Assembly (NCBI GenBank): GCA_002887195.1
Contig: PJAB01000483.1
Location: 1-25,578 of the forward strand
From: Chrysochromulina parva
Lineage: Eukaryota; Haptophyta; Prymnesiales; Chrysochromulinaceae
Direction of reading: 5' to 3'
DNA length: 25,578 nt
The notes below the pieces were generated by a model. The model saw only the letters and a program-made list of their open reading frames with translations, did no database searches and was not told where the DNA came from. Each line of letters starts with the position of its first letter. Within the stretch, counting starts at the first letter, position 1. The position numbers and the translations under genes were made by a program. Below are positions 1 through 12,400 of this stretch, piece after piece.

Positions 1-413
1 TAATGCTCCTGAAGTCCTGATTGCCGCGTGACGCCCAAAGTTACGCGGCGCTCCTGTCACCTGTGAACTCAACGTGACACACACACAGCTCACATAGGTG
101 TGTCGTTCACATGGGACGGTGTCCATCATGGAACCAGTCATAGGGGGAAACTGATAGCCCAAGTAAGTGGGCAATTTGAAAAGGCCCAGGGGAAAGCCTT
201 CTTTGTGGATCTTCAATGATTCCTTACGGCGGGCCGACGCGACGTTTGGAGCGCAAGCTTGACTGATGTGTGAACGTTAACACGACAGACGCGACAACCG
301 GTGCTAGTGAGATGTGTTCCGTCCGTCTAAAAATGGAAACATGCAAAAGCGCGGGGTGCGTGTTTTCTCCACGAGGGCGTCGTGATAGTTTTGCCCGAAC
401 ACGGCCGGCCGAT
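1..413 (+). promoter_or_regulatory. Upstream region and probable 5' UTR of the VPS13 gene
   Basis: This stretch is clearly less GC-rich than the coding sequence that follows and has stops in several frames. The frame of the VPS13 gene is open from about 270, but the first in-frame ATG codons are at 312, 333 and 414, and composition only becomes coding-like after about 400. I see no convincing TATA box or initiator. A short upstream exon cannot be excluded. Confidence 0.4.
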
Positions 414-3400
414 ATGGACTGGATCCGAGAGTCATGGAGTCAGATGACTGGCGAAAGGTTTTCGGGAGCGAGCCCGTCGCCAGCGCGCGCCGCCGCCGCC
501 GAAGCGGCAGCGCCTTCAGACAAGCAGCACGCAGCAGCGCCTTCTTCCGTCTTTGGTGGCGCGTTCTCCTGGGTGGGCCGCGCCATCACGGACATGGTCA
601 AGAAGCAGCTGGAGGCCTTCTTTCGGATCGGCTTTGCGAGAATAGGCATCGACGGCGCCACCTTTAGCGATCTGTTCCTGAGGCCGGACGCGGAAGGGCT
701 CGCTGACGGCTTGCCGTGCGAGCTCACGGGAGGCTTCATTGGCAGCATTGAGCTGCATGTGCCGTGGCGCGATCTCATGAGCCAGCCCATCACCGTGAAG
801 ATCGACCGTGTCTACTTCGTGCTGCGCGGCTTCGCCCAGCCCGAGACCTATGAGCCCGAGATGGCGGCGAAGCGCGCGGCGGCAGCGCTGCGTGCGCGCG
901 TCGCGGCTTGGCAGGCTGTCGAGGACCAGCGGCAGGCGGCGGGCGGCGGGAAAAAGGGTGAGGGCCTCATCGACAAGATCATCTCGTCGGTGGCCCACCG
1001 AATCGAGTTCGTGCTCACCAACGTGCACGTGCGCCTGCAAGAGGAGGTGAAGGATGACCCCATGCCGCTCGCTCTGGGCGTGGTGCTGCGCCGCCTCGCC
1101 TTCATCAACACGCTGGACGCCGTGGTGGGCACGGGCGGCGGCAAGAGCGGCACGGGTGGTGTCGCACAGCACCCGCGCGCCAAGGCGCGCGTGTGCAAGA
1201 CGCTCGAGCTCCAAGGGCTGGGCATCTACCTCGGCTCCCGTGCTGATCTCACCTCTGAGCGCGAGGCGTGGCTGAGTCCCCGGGGCGAGGGAGGGAGAGG
1301 CAGAGGCGGCGTGGGCGGTGCGGGCGGCGCGGGCGGCGCGGGCGGCGCGGGCGGCGCGGGCGGCGCGGGCGGCGGCAGCTCGGTCGCGGGCGGCGCGGGC
1401 AGCGGCAGCGTGGGCGAGGAGCCTGTTCCAAATTTGGACGTTTGGGATGACGAGGAATATGCGAGTGCGCTCGAGGCGAATGCAGCCGGGAGCTATTGGA
1501 GACGGCTGATGCAGCCCCTGATCGACGCCCCCGAGGGGCCGGCCCACATCCTCACACCGCTTGACCTGAAGGTGGTGTTCGACCTGGGCTTGGCAGGCTT
1601 GAGGCTGAGCGATGGCGCCGTAGCGGTGAGCGTCCACGGCAACGGCTTGTGCGTGCGCCACGGCCAGTTTGTGCTCCTGATGGCTATGCTCGAGGCACTC
1701 GACCTCAAGGAGCGGCGTAACCACTACGCCGAAGCGCGCCGCCCGAGCTCGGTCGCCGCCTCGACGGCCCCACGCGAGTGGTGGCAGTTTGTGGGCCGGT
1801 GCGCGCTGCTCGAGGTGAGGCGCAAGGGCAAGCTCAAGCTCGGCTGGCGCAACCATAGGCAGCGGCGCGAGCGGCGCGCTGCGTACCTCGAGGCCTACGT
1901 CGCGGCTCGAGGTGCGAAGGCTGGCTCGGAGTCGGTCAAGCATCTCGAGGCGCTCGAGGCGGATGGGATGCTCTTTGAAGAGATCGTCGCCTTTCGGCGG
2001 CTCGCAGCCGCCTTCCAGCCGGCGGGGCTCTTCAAGGGCCTCTTCGGCGGTGGACCGACGCACACGGATGCGGCCCATGCGGCCGTCGTGACGCCCGGCG
2101 AGCTCGAGGAGCTCCAGTATGAGCTCGACCAGAGTACGAAGCGGGCGGCCGAGGAGGCGGGCGTGGCCAAGGCAGCGGTGCACGCGGCGATGGTGGCGTC
2201 GATGGCCGGCAAGGAGGCGGTGAATACCAGGGAGCTCGTTGTGACCTTCTCGATGCCCTCCTTCCACGTCAAGATCCACAGCGAGCGCGATGACTCGGCG
2301 TGGCTCGATTTCCAAGTCGGACAGGCGTCGGTGCGGGCCGCCATCCTCCTCGGAGGCGCCGGCTCGATCTCCCTCTACGCGCGCGTGATGGCGATCGAGT
2401 TGACGAACCTCAAAGCCAAGCGCGACGAGTACCTGCGCACCATCTTCTCGATGGGAGATGGTGACGAGATGCGCCGCCGGCAGCAAGATGGGAGCTCGAT
2501 GGGAGATGGTGACGAGATGCGCCGCCGGCAGCGAGATGGGATCTCGACGAGACGAGATGTGACCTCGACGCCGCGAGATGGGATCTCGACGCCGGCTGAC
2601 ACCAAAGCCGCGATCGAGCTGCAGGTAGACACGCTATCGGCCACTGGCGTCGCGCTGGGCGTGCGCCTTCGCGTCGCCGGCCCACGCGTCCTCCTTGATC
2701 CCCACATCCTGCCGCCGCTGCTCCACTTTGCCTCGATACGACCGAGTAGGGACAACTCTACGCGTCGGAAAGAGTCGGCGCTCGAAGCAGCGCTCAAGGC
2801 GCGCGGGACGCAGCTCGCCGACCACGTGCTCGATGCCATCGGCCCTGCCATGCGCGCGCAACTCGCTGCCATGCAGTCCAAGGCGTTGGCGACTGACATT
2901 GACGTTCGGGTGGGCACGTTGCAATTCGCCCTCGTTGAGCCGTCGCTCACGGTCGACGAGTTCCATGCGATGCGTTCGGCGCTCTTCCCCCGCCTCATTC
3001 ACGCGCGCGCCGCTGAAGGCCGTGTGCACGCGCGCGCCGATGAAGACGACCGTGAAGTGGAGCCAGCGACGCTCCCAAACCTCTCCTCCGCCAAGGGCGC
3101 CGCCACAGCAAAGGGCGACGTCAGCGCCACCTCACGTCAGCGCCACCTCAACAAAGAGCGACGCCCCAGCGTTCAGCCTGCGTGCAGCGTGCGTCGCATC
3201 GTGCTGGTCCGCGTCGGACCGCTGAGCGTCTGCTCGGTCGATGCGCAAAGCGTCGGGCTGCCCACCGACAAGCCGCGCCTCGTGCTACGCGTCGCGCTCG
3301 AGGCGGCACGCATGGGGATCCTGCCGCCCACCTCCGTCGCGGCCGAGTGGCTGCATCCTTCTTTTGATCTGGACGCGGAGCCTCTCCAGAACCATCCCTG

Positions 3401-6400
3401 GCGATCGAGCCCGCCGACGTCACCTCCCCCGCCGACGTCCCCTCCCCCGCCGACGTCACCACCCCAGGGATGGCTGGTGGAGGTGACGTCAGTCCAAATC
3501 GCCGTTGGGGTGCCGCTCGTCGAGGTGCCGCCCGAGGTACCGCGTGTGGACGTCTCCGTCCTGGTGCGTGCGATCAGCCTGAGCGTCTCTGACGCGACGA
3601 TCCTCGAGCTGAGCGGGCTCTACGGCAACCTGTCGATGCTCCTGCTCACGATCAACACGCTCGTGGCGTCGGCATCCAAAAGCGGTGGCCGCTCCGGCTG
3701 GGTACTGGGCGTAGTCCGAAGCTCGCGGCTCAAGGAGAGCGTCGCCGGCACCGGCGCGCAGTATGGCAAGGAGATGGTCCTCGAGCATGGTCGCTCGTGG
3801 GCAGTGCTTCGTGATCGCGGCTTCACCTACGCCACGAGCACGGGCGAGTCGTATGAGCTGTGCCTCGACGACTTCGACAATCCCGAGATGGGGGGGAACG
3901 GTCGGAGCTTGAGCTTCGCGATGCACGCGTCCCGCCTGCCTCGCCATCTCGCCTCGTGCACCGTCCAGGTGTTCGTCGAGACGCGATCCGAAGCCAACAA
4001 ATGGGCCGCCGCCTGCGCGGCCAAGCAGCCGCCGAGGCGCAAGCGCAGCGATCTGCTCGCCGAGCAGAAGCTCCGAACGTTTTTCGAGGAGGCGACGAAG
4101 CAGGCGGGTGGGACCGTCGTGCGCGACGCAATCGAGCGTGAACAGATGGCGGTCTCGCTCCGGCTGTGCAAGCTCACAGTGACAGTGGTGCACGCCCCGC
4201 CAGCCCTCTTGTCCTCATCGGCATCTAAGCAGCCGCAGCTGCGGCCGGCCGCACCACAGTCGTTGCTCTGCCTGCGCCTACACGAGCTTCGGACGCGCAT
4301 GCACATGCGTCCGTTGGATCTGCGGCTTGCCATGCGGCTCGAAGGCCTCTCCATCGACCTCGGGCCTACTACTCTTGTGACGCCACCTCCGCCCGCTTCC
4401 CCCTCCTCGGCACGTCGAGACGGCGCCCGAGACGGCGCCCAGGGCCGGCGCACCCGATGGGAAGCGTCCGCTCGTCCAACGGCCGCCCGAGACGGCGCGC
4501 GCGCTGGTCTTATCCCCCTCCTCGACGGCGGCAGGCTGCCTGCCGACCTCGAGCAGCTCGACGCATCGGCGAGCGCCCATCTCGACGCGCACCTCAACGA
4601 TGAAGCGGCGCTTGTCGACGCCACCTCGCTGCTCGTGGTGCAGCTCGATCTTGTACAAGCCGGCTCGCCGGCCTTCGACGCGGCTGCAGCCGCCACGTGT
4701 GTGGACGTCGCGATTCGGCCGGTGCGCGTGCACGTCGACACCTCCGCCCTCGCACGGCCACTCAGCGGGCTGACTCAGTTTGCAGCGGCGATTGCACCGG
4801 CGCTGGCGGGCATGGCTGAGATCAGCCAGATCTCATCAAGTATCGTCAAGAGCGTCGTCGCCACGCAAGCGCCCGTGCCCGATCGCCGCCTTAAAGGAGC
4901 CATCATGTCGGTGATGCTAGCGAAGACGCTCGGAGAGAGCCTCGCATCGGAGCGATCCGCTCTCGCCACCGCCGCCGCCACCGCCGCCGCCGCCGCCGCT
5001 GCCGAGTCATCGTCGCCTAGCAATACGGCGGCTGGCTGCGACAACTGCAGCGTCGACAGTAGCGTCAACAGCAGCCTCGGCAGTGTTCAATCAGCGAACG
5101 CCCTGGACGAGTTTACAGATGTGCATGAGGGTTCAGAAGCCAGTTCCTCGCCGCGAGTCGAAGCTGCTGCTAGAGTCAGAAGCCCAAATGTCGAAAGCTT
5201 CGCCTTGGACGAGTATGCAGATGTGCATGAGGGTTCGGAAGCCAGTTCATCGCCGCGAGTCGAATCTGCCGCGGCTCCCGCCAAGCCGAAGATGCTCGTG
5301 CGCGCGCAGCTCGAGAGGCTGGCAGTCCTGCTTCACGCTACGACTCCTTTTGGTTGGCCCCACGCGCCCGACACGGCGCCCGACACGGCGTCGGCGGGCG
5401 CGCTGCTCGTTGCAAGTATCGCGGCCATCGAGGCCCGTACCTTGCTCGAGCTGGGCGCACAGGACGTGCGGCTCACGATAGGAGGCGTCCATGCCTACGC
5501 ACGCGCTGAGAGCGGCGGCGGCGGCGGCGGCGGCGCTGGCGGCGCTGGAGGCGGCGGCTCCGAAGCGCGCGAACTCCTCCGTACCATGCCCTGCGCTCGC
5601 AGCGCACTGAGCGCCGCCGAGGTACCCTCTCACGCTGGTGGCTGGATTCCTTCTAGCGCTGGCGGCGCCGCCGCGGGCGTCTCTTCGGGAGCGCTCGCGA
5701 CGGCGGCGCGCGTCTTGGACGAATTCCGCGCGGCTGGGCCGATCGACGCCGCCGAGGCGCGCCACCGCCCCAAGCAAGCCGTGCTGCGCAACCTCGGCAT
5801 CGGAAGTACCGAGGTGGCGTGTGGTGGGGGGGGCGATCGGACGGCGGCGGGTGGGGGGGGCGATCGGACGGCGGCGGAGTGCCTTGGCATGCAAATGCTG
5901 GTCCTCCGGCTACGCTCCCTGAAGCCCAAGGCGGCGCCGGCGGTAGCGGCAGGCGGTGCCCAGGGCAGCGCGGCGTGCACCATGCCTGAGTATGCCCTGA
6001 GTCTCGCATGCGCACTCAAGCCCCTGCAGGTGAATCTGCATGCGCGCGAGCTCGCGTCGATTGGCGCCGCGATTGCACGACTCGGCGCCGCGGTGGCAGC
6101 GCATGCGCCGCCGCCCGCGGAGGCAGCGGCCGACGCGCCCGAGCCAGCCGCCGCCGGCGGTGGCGGCGGCGGCGGTACCGGTACGAAGCCCGCCGCTGCC
6201 GCAGGCGACCCGACGGATGCCCTGCGCACCCTTCCTCTGGTGGCGCTGTGCCTCTGTTTCGAGTTGCCTGTGCTCGTGGTGCCACGCCCAAGCGACCCGC
6301 GCGGAGGTCTGGTGGTACGCCTCGGGCAGCTGCAAGCGTGCACCGATCTGACGAAACTGCTCGATTTGGGCCCTGGCGCACGCCCGAAGTTGACGAACCT

Positions 6401-9400
6401 CGGATGGTGCGACAGGCTGCGGCTGCGCCTCAAGCATGTCGAAGTGCTCATCGACGACCGTCTCAACGAGCGATGGAGGGTGGTTGACAACGACGGGGAG
6501 GCGCTCGGCGGCACGAGAGAGCAGGGCCGGATTCCGAACGACAAGTTCACCCTCGAGCGCTTCCAATTGGATCTTGTGCTCGAGAGGACGCTCCCGCCCT
6601 TGGGCTCCGTGCTCCCGATCGTGCTGCGCGTGGACGTGCGCCTTGGCGCGCTCCACTTGAACCTGGCCTTCTCCCATCTGGCGCTGCTCGCCATCATCGG
6701 GGAGGAGGTCGCCAAGGAGCAGCAGCTTGTGGTGCAGCACGAACGTGCCATGCGCTGGAGCCAAAGCTGGGGCCAAATGCGCTCTGCGGAGGCCGTGGCG
6801 GAGGCGGCGCTCAACCCGGCGCCCAAGCTGCCATCGCGAATGCCGAACCAAGAGCTGATGGTCGACGATGGGGACGCTTCGGATGCGCTCAAGAGAGCTG
6901 TCGCCTCGATGCGCTCGGCGCTGCCGCCCCAAAGGGCCGACGGCGCGCTGCCGTCGCAGCCACCATCGCGACTGTCGCCATCACGACTCGCCGCCGCCAA
7001 GAAGGCCGCGGCAGCCACCGCGTCCGACTTTGCAGACCCGGGCTCGCAACTGACGAGCATGGACCTCAAGGTGCGTGTGAGCAGCTGGGGTGGGCTCTGG
7101 GTCCATCTCATCGACGACTCGGACGCCGCCTTGTGGGGAGGGGGCTCCTTCCTGCCGCTGCTCGAGGTCGCTGTCGATGGGTTCCGCGCGCAGGCCGATG
7201 TGCTCGTCAAGTCGGCCAACGTGCTCGACAATGTGGCGCTCGATCTGCGCATGCAAGTGTCCAACTTCAACATGGCCCTGTCCCGATGGGAACCGATCCT
7301 CGAGCCGTCGGCTGTCCGGCTCACGTTTGCCAACCATGCGACGGGGCCGACTACCACGACGGCGCTCATGCTTCGCGCGGGTTCCCCGATTGAGATCAAC
7401 GTGTCGTACGCTCTGCTCAAGGATCTGCTCGAGGCAGCGCCGCGCGTGGCGTCTCTCAAGGACAAGTTCCGCATGATCGAGCCTGAGGATGGACCCCAAA
7501 CCGATGACGCATGGCCTCCAAGGCTCCGCGGCGCCTCCTCGCCTCCCACTCCAAAGCTCGGTCACGGCGTGCAGGAGACGGCGGACCAGGCGCCGACGGC
7601 GAGCGAGATGTCGCGCCGGATCCTCGCGCTGCTGCAGGAGCTCCACTCGACGAAGCTCGAGATGGAGAGCGCCGAGCAGCAGCCGGGCCAGAGCGAGGAG
7701 CAGAAGCGCTCGGTGCGCCTCGAGTACGAGGGCCGTCTCAAGCAGGTCGAGAGTCGTCTCGCCGAGATGCGCCGCAGCCGCCGGCAACGGGACAAGGAGG
7801 ACTCATACAAGTCGATGCGACAGATCGTGCACGCTACCGAGGTGGTCGGCTCACAATTGAAGACCAAGAATGTGTACGAGCCGGCGGCCGCGCTCAATTT
7901 TACCGAGCTCCGGCTTCGCGTCGAAGGGTCTCACATTGGCCGCATCGAGGGCCTCGAGACCGAGGGACTGGACTTGCTCACGTCGCTTGTGGCCGAACCG
8001 TTGGGCGGGTATGCCATGTGGATCGGCGCGAAGCGCATGGGTGCTCTCGGAGCGAAGCACGCGAGCAAGCACGCGACCACAACTTTCAACGCGATGCTCG
8101 TCACGGCGGCGCGAAAGGGCGAGCTCGCGACGGTGGAACTGCTCCTCAGGTGTGATGATTGCCTCGGATTGCCTCGGATTGCCTCGGATTGCCTCGGATT
8201 GCCTCGGATTGCATGTGATTGCATGTGATTGTGGAACTGCTCCTCAGGCGCTGCGCGCACCCAGACTCGGAAAAGGGCGGCGTGCACGGCGATCATAGCG
8301 CGCTGCATGTGGCGGCCGCGTACAAGCACGAGGCAGTCGTCAAGATGCTGCTGCGCGTCAAGGCGCAGGTCAACAAGCCAACGAGCGATGGGATGCTGCC
8401 GTTACACTTTGCCGCCGTCTCGGGCTCCGTCGGCATCATCGAGCTGCTTATCGAGCACCGCGCTGACCCGATCGCCGCGGACTACCATGGGCGGACGGCC
8501 GCATGGCTCGCCAAGGCGCATCGGAAGACCGAGGCGCACAAGAGGCTCGCGGTTGCATGCAAGCAAGCCCTCGATCCCCGTCGTCCTCCGCTCCCGGTGC
8601 AGCAGCCGAGCGGCGGCTCCGATCGGAGTGGATACGTGGCAGACGACGACGTCTCCGCTCGTGTCTTGCGCTCCTCGAGCTTGGATGAGGACGACACCCA
8701 GGACGGCGCCGCTCGATGGCCACTGGCCACGCACTACCCGGACCCAGACCTGGTTCTCGCCGCGGCGAGGGGTCAAGATCAAGACGTCCGGTCGCTGCTG
8801 CGCGAGCGCGCAGACCCGAACTCGTTCAGCCCGGACGGCACCGCGCTGCAGCACGCGTGCCGCGCAGCGATTGTCTCGAAGAGCCGTTCGCGCCGCCCGT
8901 TTCTGCTCTGCGCCGAGCTGCTCATTGCAGCACGTGCGAGCGTCGACGCGCTGCCCGCATGCTCCGCAGAGGAGGGACCGCTCAAGACGGCGCTGCATCT
9001 GGCGAGTCGCGCCGTCTTTCCCGAGGCCATTGGGCTGTTGCTCCACGCGGGTGCCGACCCGACGCTGGTCGACAGCGACGGGCTGCTCCCGATCGAGCTG
9101 CTGCCCGCGACGACGCCGAGCGGCGGCCGGACGGCGCAGCAGCGCAGGGAGCGTTCAAAGCTGGCGGCGGACGTGGAGGCGGCGCATGCGCTGCTGCGCG
9201 ACGCGTCGCTGCTCGCGTCGCTGTGCAGCGGGCTTCTGATCGAATGGGACGCCGAGCTCGCTCACCCCCGCCTCTGGTTTGGACTGCTCTCGCGCGAAGG
9301 CCTCTGCCGCTTTGCCGACGCGCAGCTCACATTGCACCCGAAGAGTCTCGAGCGCCGTCTCGAGCACCTCCCCGTCAGCAGCCTGCACAAGGTGGCGATC

Positions 9401-12400
9401 GTCGGGCGCCCGCGCCCCTCGGGCGACGGAGCCGTGACGCTGCTCCACGTGATCACGATCTCCAAGGAGCAGATTTGGCTCGAGGTTCCCGCCACGGACG
9501 ATCTCGCCGAGTATGACGGGCACTCCCACCGCGGCGATCCGACCGTTTCGCCCACGATCGAGGTGTGGCACGCGGAGCTCGAAGGGCTGCTCGTCGGCTA
9601 TCGGTCGACGCACCTCCCGACACCCCCGACGAGACCACGTCGTCCCACCGCCGAGGCGGCCGCCGCGACACCCCGCAGCGTCACCCGGTTTGTCACCCGG
9701 AAGCTGGGCGGGCTCGGCCACATCGTCTCGTCATGCACCAATTTGGTCCAAAAGTCCGCAAAAGCCTCGCCCATCGGCAAGCACGGGCGGACCTTGGGCT
9801 TGGGTGGGCTGTTGGGCGCCATGTTGGGCGCCAAGAGTCCACTCAAGGCGTTACCGGTATCGCTCCACCGCAAGCGCAGCCTGAGCAGCTCGAAACAGCG
9901 CTTGCTCATCCATCGATCCGCGGCAGCCGGTGCAGCCGCGAGCTCGACTAGGCCGGCCGAGGAGCTCGAGACGGCGCTCGAGACGGTCACGTTCGTCTTC
10001 GAGGACGAGGTGAGCGGCGCGCTCTTCTGCACGCCCGCTCGGCTGCCGCTGCACCGTCTCGGCTCGTCGCTCGTCCTCGTAGCCGCTGCTGCCGACGCTG
10101 CCGAGGCCTCACTTCCCACAGCCTGCCACGCTGCCGAGGCCTCACTTCCCACAGCCTGCCCCGCTGCCGAGGCCTCACTTCCCACAGCCTGCCCCGCTGC
10201 CGAGGCCTCACTTCTGGCCCCTTCGGCGGCGGCCGCGGCCGGCGGCGGCCCTGCGAAGAGCAAGTGGTCTCTTCTCAGGGAGCAGCGCGTCAACTTTGCA
10301 AGGACGGTGGGGATGGCCATGAAGGCTCGCCAACTGACGCTGGGCGTGGTGTGTGACGTGAGACACGACCGAGGGTGCCGTACTGTGAGCGCGCGCTCGA
10401 CCCTCAGTATCAAGAATAAGACTGCGAGCCCGGTCCTGATCCGCACCGACCTGAGCGCCGCGCTCGCAACGGCGCTCGGCAAGCACTGGGACGCGCGCTA
10501 TGACCAGATGCTCCTCGGCGCCGGAAGTGCCGTCGTGGTGCGCCGTGAGGAGAAGCAATGGCTACCTCTCGCGTACACACTCTTCGGCTCGGAAGGGTCG
10601 ATGGCGAGCTTGCGATTTGAGCCCGACGGAGTGCCCGACGGCGACGGCATCGTGCTCCAGAATCCGGAAAGAGGGTACATCCCCTCGACCAGCCCCTCTA
10701 CCCGCCGCGCCAACCCCCCCATTGGCGCCAAACCCTCCGTTCAGAAGCCCAGCGGCCTCAGACAGGGCACGTCTGCCACCCCCACGGGCAAGCTCCTAAT
10801 ATGGACCGATCGAACGGCGCTCCTCTATTGTGGCCCGACTCGAGTACAGTTCGAGAGTCTGGAAGAGAGTGTGAGCCCCGCCGACGCGGCGACGCGCGAG
10901 TGGCTCAGGAGCCATGGGCTAGGGAGCGCTGCCCCGAGCGCTGCCGACCCTGCTGCCGACCCCGCTGCCGCCCCCGCCGCTACGGATCTGCTGCTGCCAT
11001 GGATCTGCATCGTCCAGAGCTCAAGGGAATCTCTTCGCGTCCTCCGGTCAGAGGAGGACGAGGTGGAGGAGGAAGAGGAGGAGAAAGCGGAGCCGCTGCC
11101 CACCACAGCAGCCGCGACCGCGATCAATAAGCAGCGGATGCGTGAGCTCGCGGAGCTGCAGCTGCCCGCATCCGAGACGTGCATCGACTCCTTCCGCTCG
11201 TCGCGCATCTCCGAGATTCAGATCACGGGCGAGAAGAGCCTCAATCTCCGGAGCCTGACCGGATTAGGCCACTCGGATGGGTCGACGGGCGGCCGTGTGT
11301 ACCTCACGCCCGGATACCTGTGCGTCCGGTGCGTCGGCTCCGGCGAATCGGGAGCGATGGAGAAGGCCATCCCGTGGTCAGCCGTCGAGGTGATCGATCG
11401 TTCGATCGCTCTTGGTCTGGGAGCGGCCGCCACGGCCGCCAAGAGCGCGGTCGCCAAAGCTGGCACTGCCATCGCCGAGAGAAGTGGAGCCGCCGCGGTG
11501 GCTCGGGGCGCTGCGAGCGCGGCTGCTCAAACCAAGAGCGCGGCCGCCAAAAGCAGCACTGCCATCGCCGAGAGAAGTGGAGCCGCCGCGGTGGCTGAGG
11601 GAGCTGCCTCCTTCTCCAGAGGGCTTCCCACCTCCTCCATGGCCGACTCTGGCGAGGAGGTGGTCGAGGCGCTGAGATCGTCCTTCTTAGAAGGGCTCGA
11701 CGCTGCCGTGGGTGCCGAGGTGGTCGTGCGCCTCAAGAACGGGGGCAGCCTGACGTTTGAGTTCCGTGACGAAACCTCCACCGCCAAGACGGCACTCGCC
11801 AAGATGCGCGAGCTGCACGCGCGCGCGATCCGCATGAGTCGCAGCCCGGCCGCCGGCTGGCAGCCGAGGGAGCTCACGCTGATCGCGCCACTGCTCATTG
11901 CCTCCTTCTTGCCGAGCTCCGTCGAGATTCGGCTGACGCAGCGCGCCAGGCGGCCGAGCGGCCGAAGCGGGCACAAGGTGGACGAGAGCCTCATGGGCCA
12001 TCTGAACAAGGACTTTCTCGACCCTCCGCTCCCGATCGACGCGCTTCTGCCCTCGGCGCAGTTCACCATCCGCGCCGGCGCCTCGCGCCGCTTCCACAGC
12101 TTCCACGCGTGGACGGCGCTCGAGCTGTACGCACAGCTCCCGCGCGCGGACGGCGAGCCTCTGCGCGGCGAGATCGAGGTCTGCCTGCCCGAGAAGGCTC
12201 GGGTGGGCCACAAGCAGATCTCGCAGCTCCAGCTGCACGTGGGTGGCCGGAACACGGCCCTCTCCGTCACGCTACTCGTGGAGATCAAGTCGCACGGCGC
12301 CCAGTGCGAGCTGCGCCTGTTCGCACCGCACTGGCTGTACAACAAGTCGTCGGTGCCCCTCGCCCTCTACGGCTCGAGCGCGAAGAAGCCGGTCACCACC

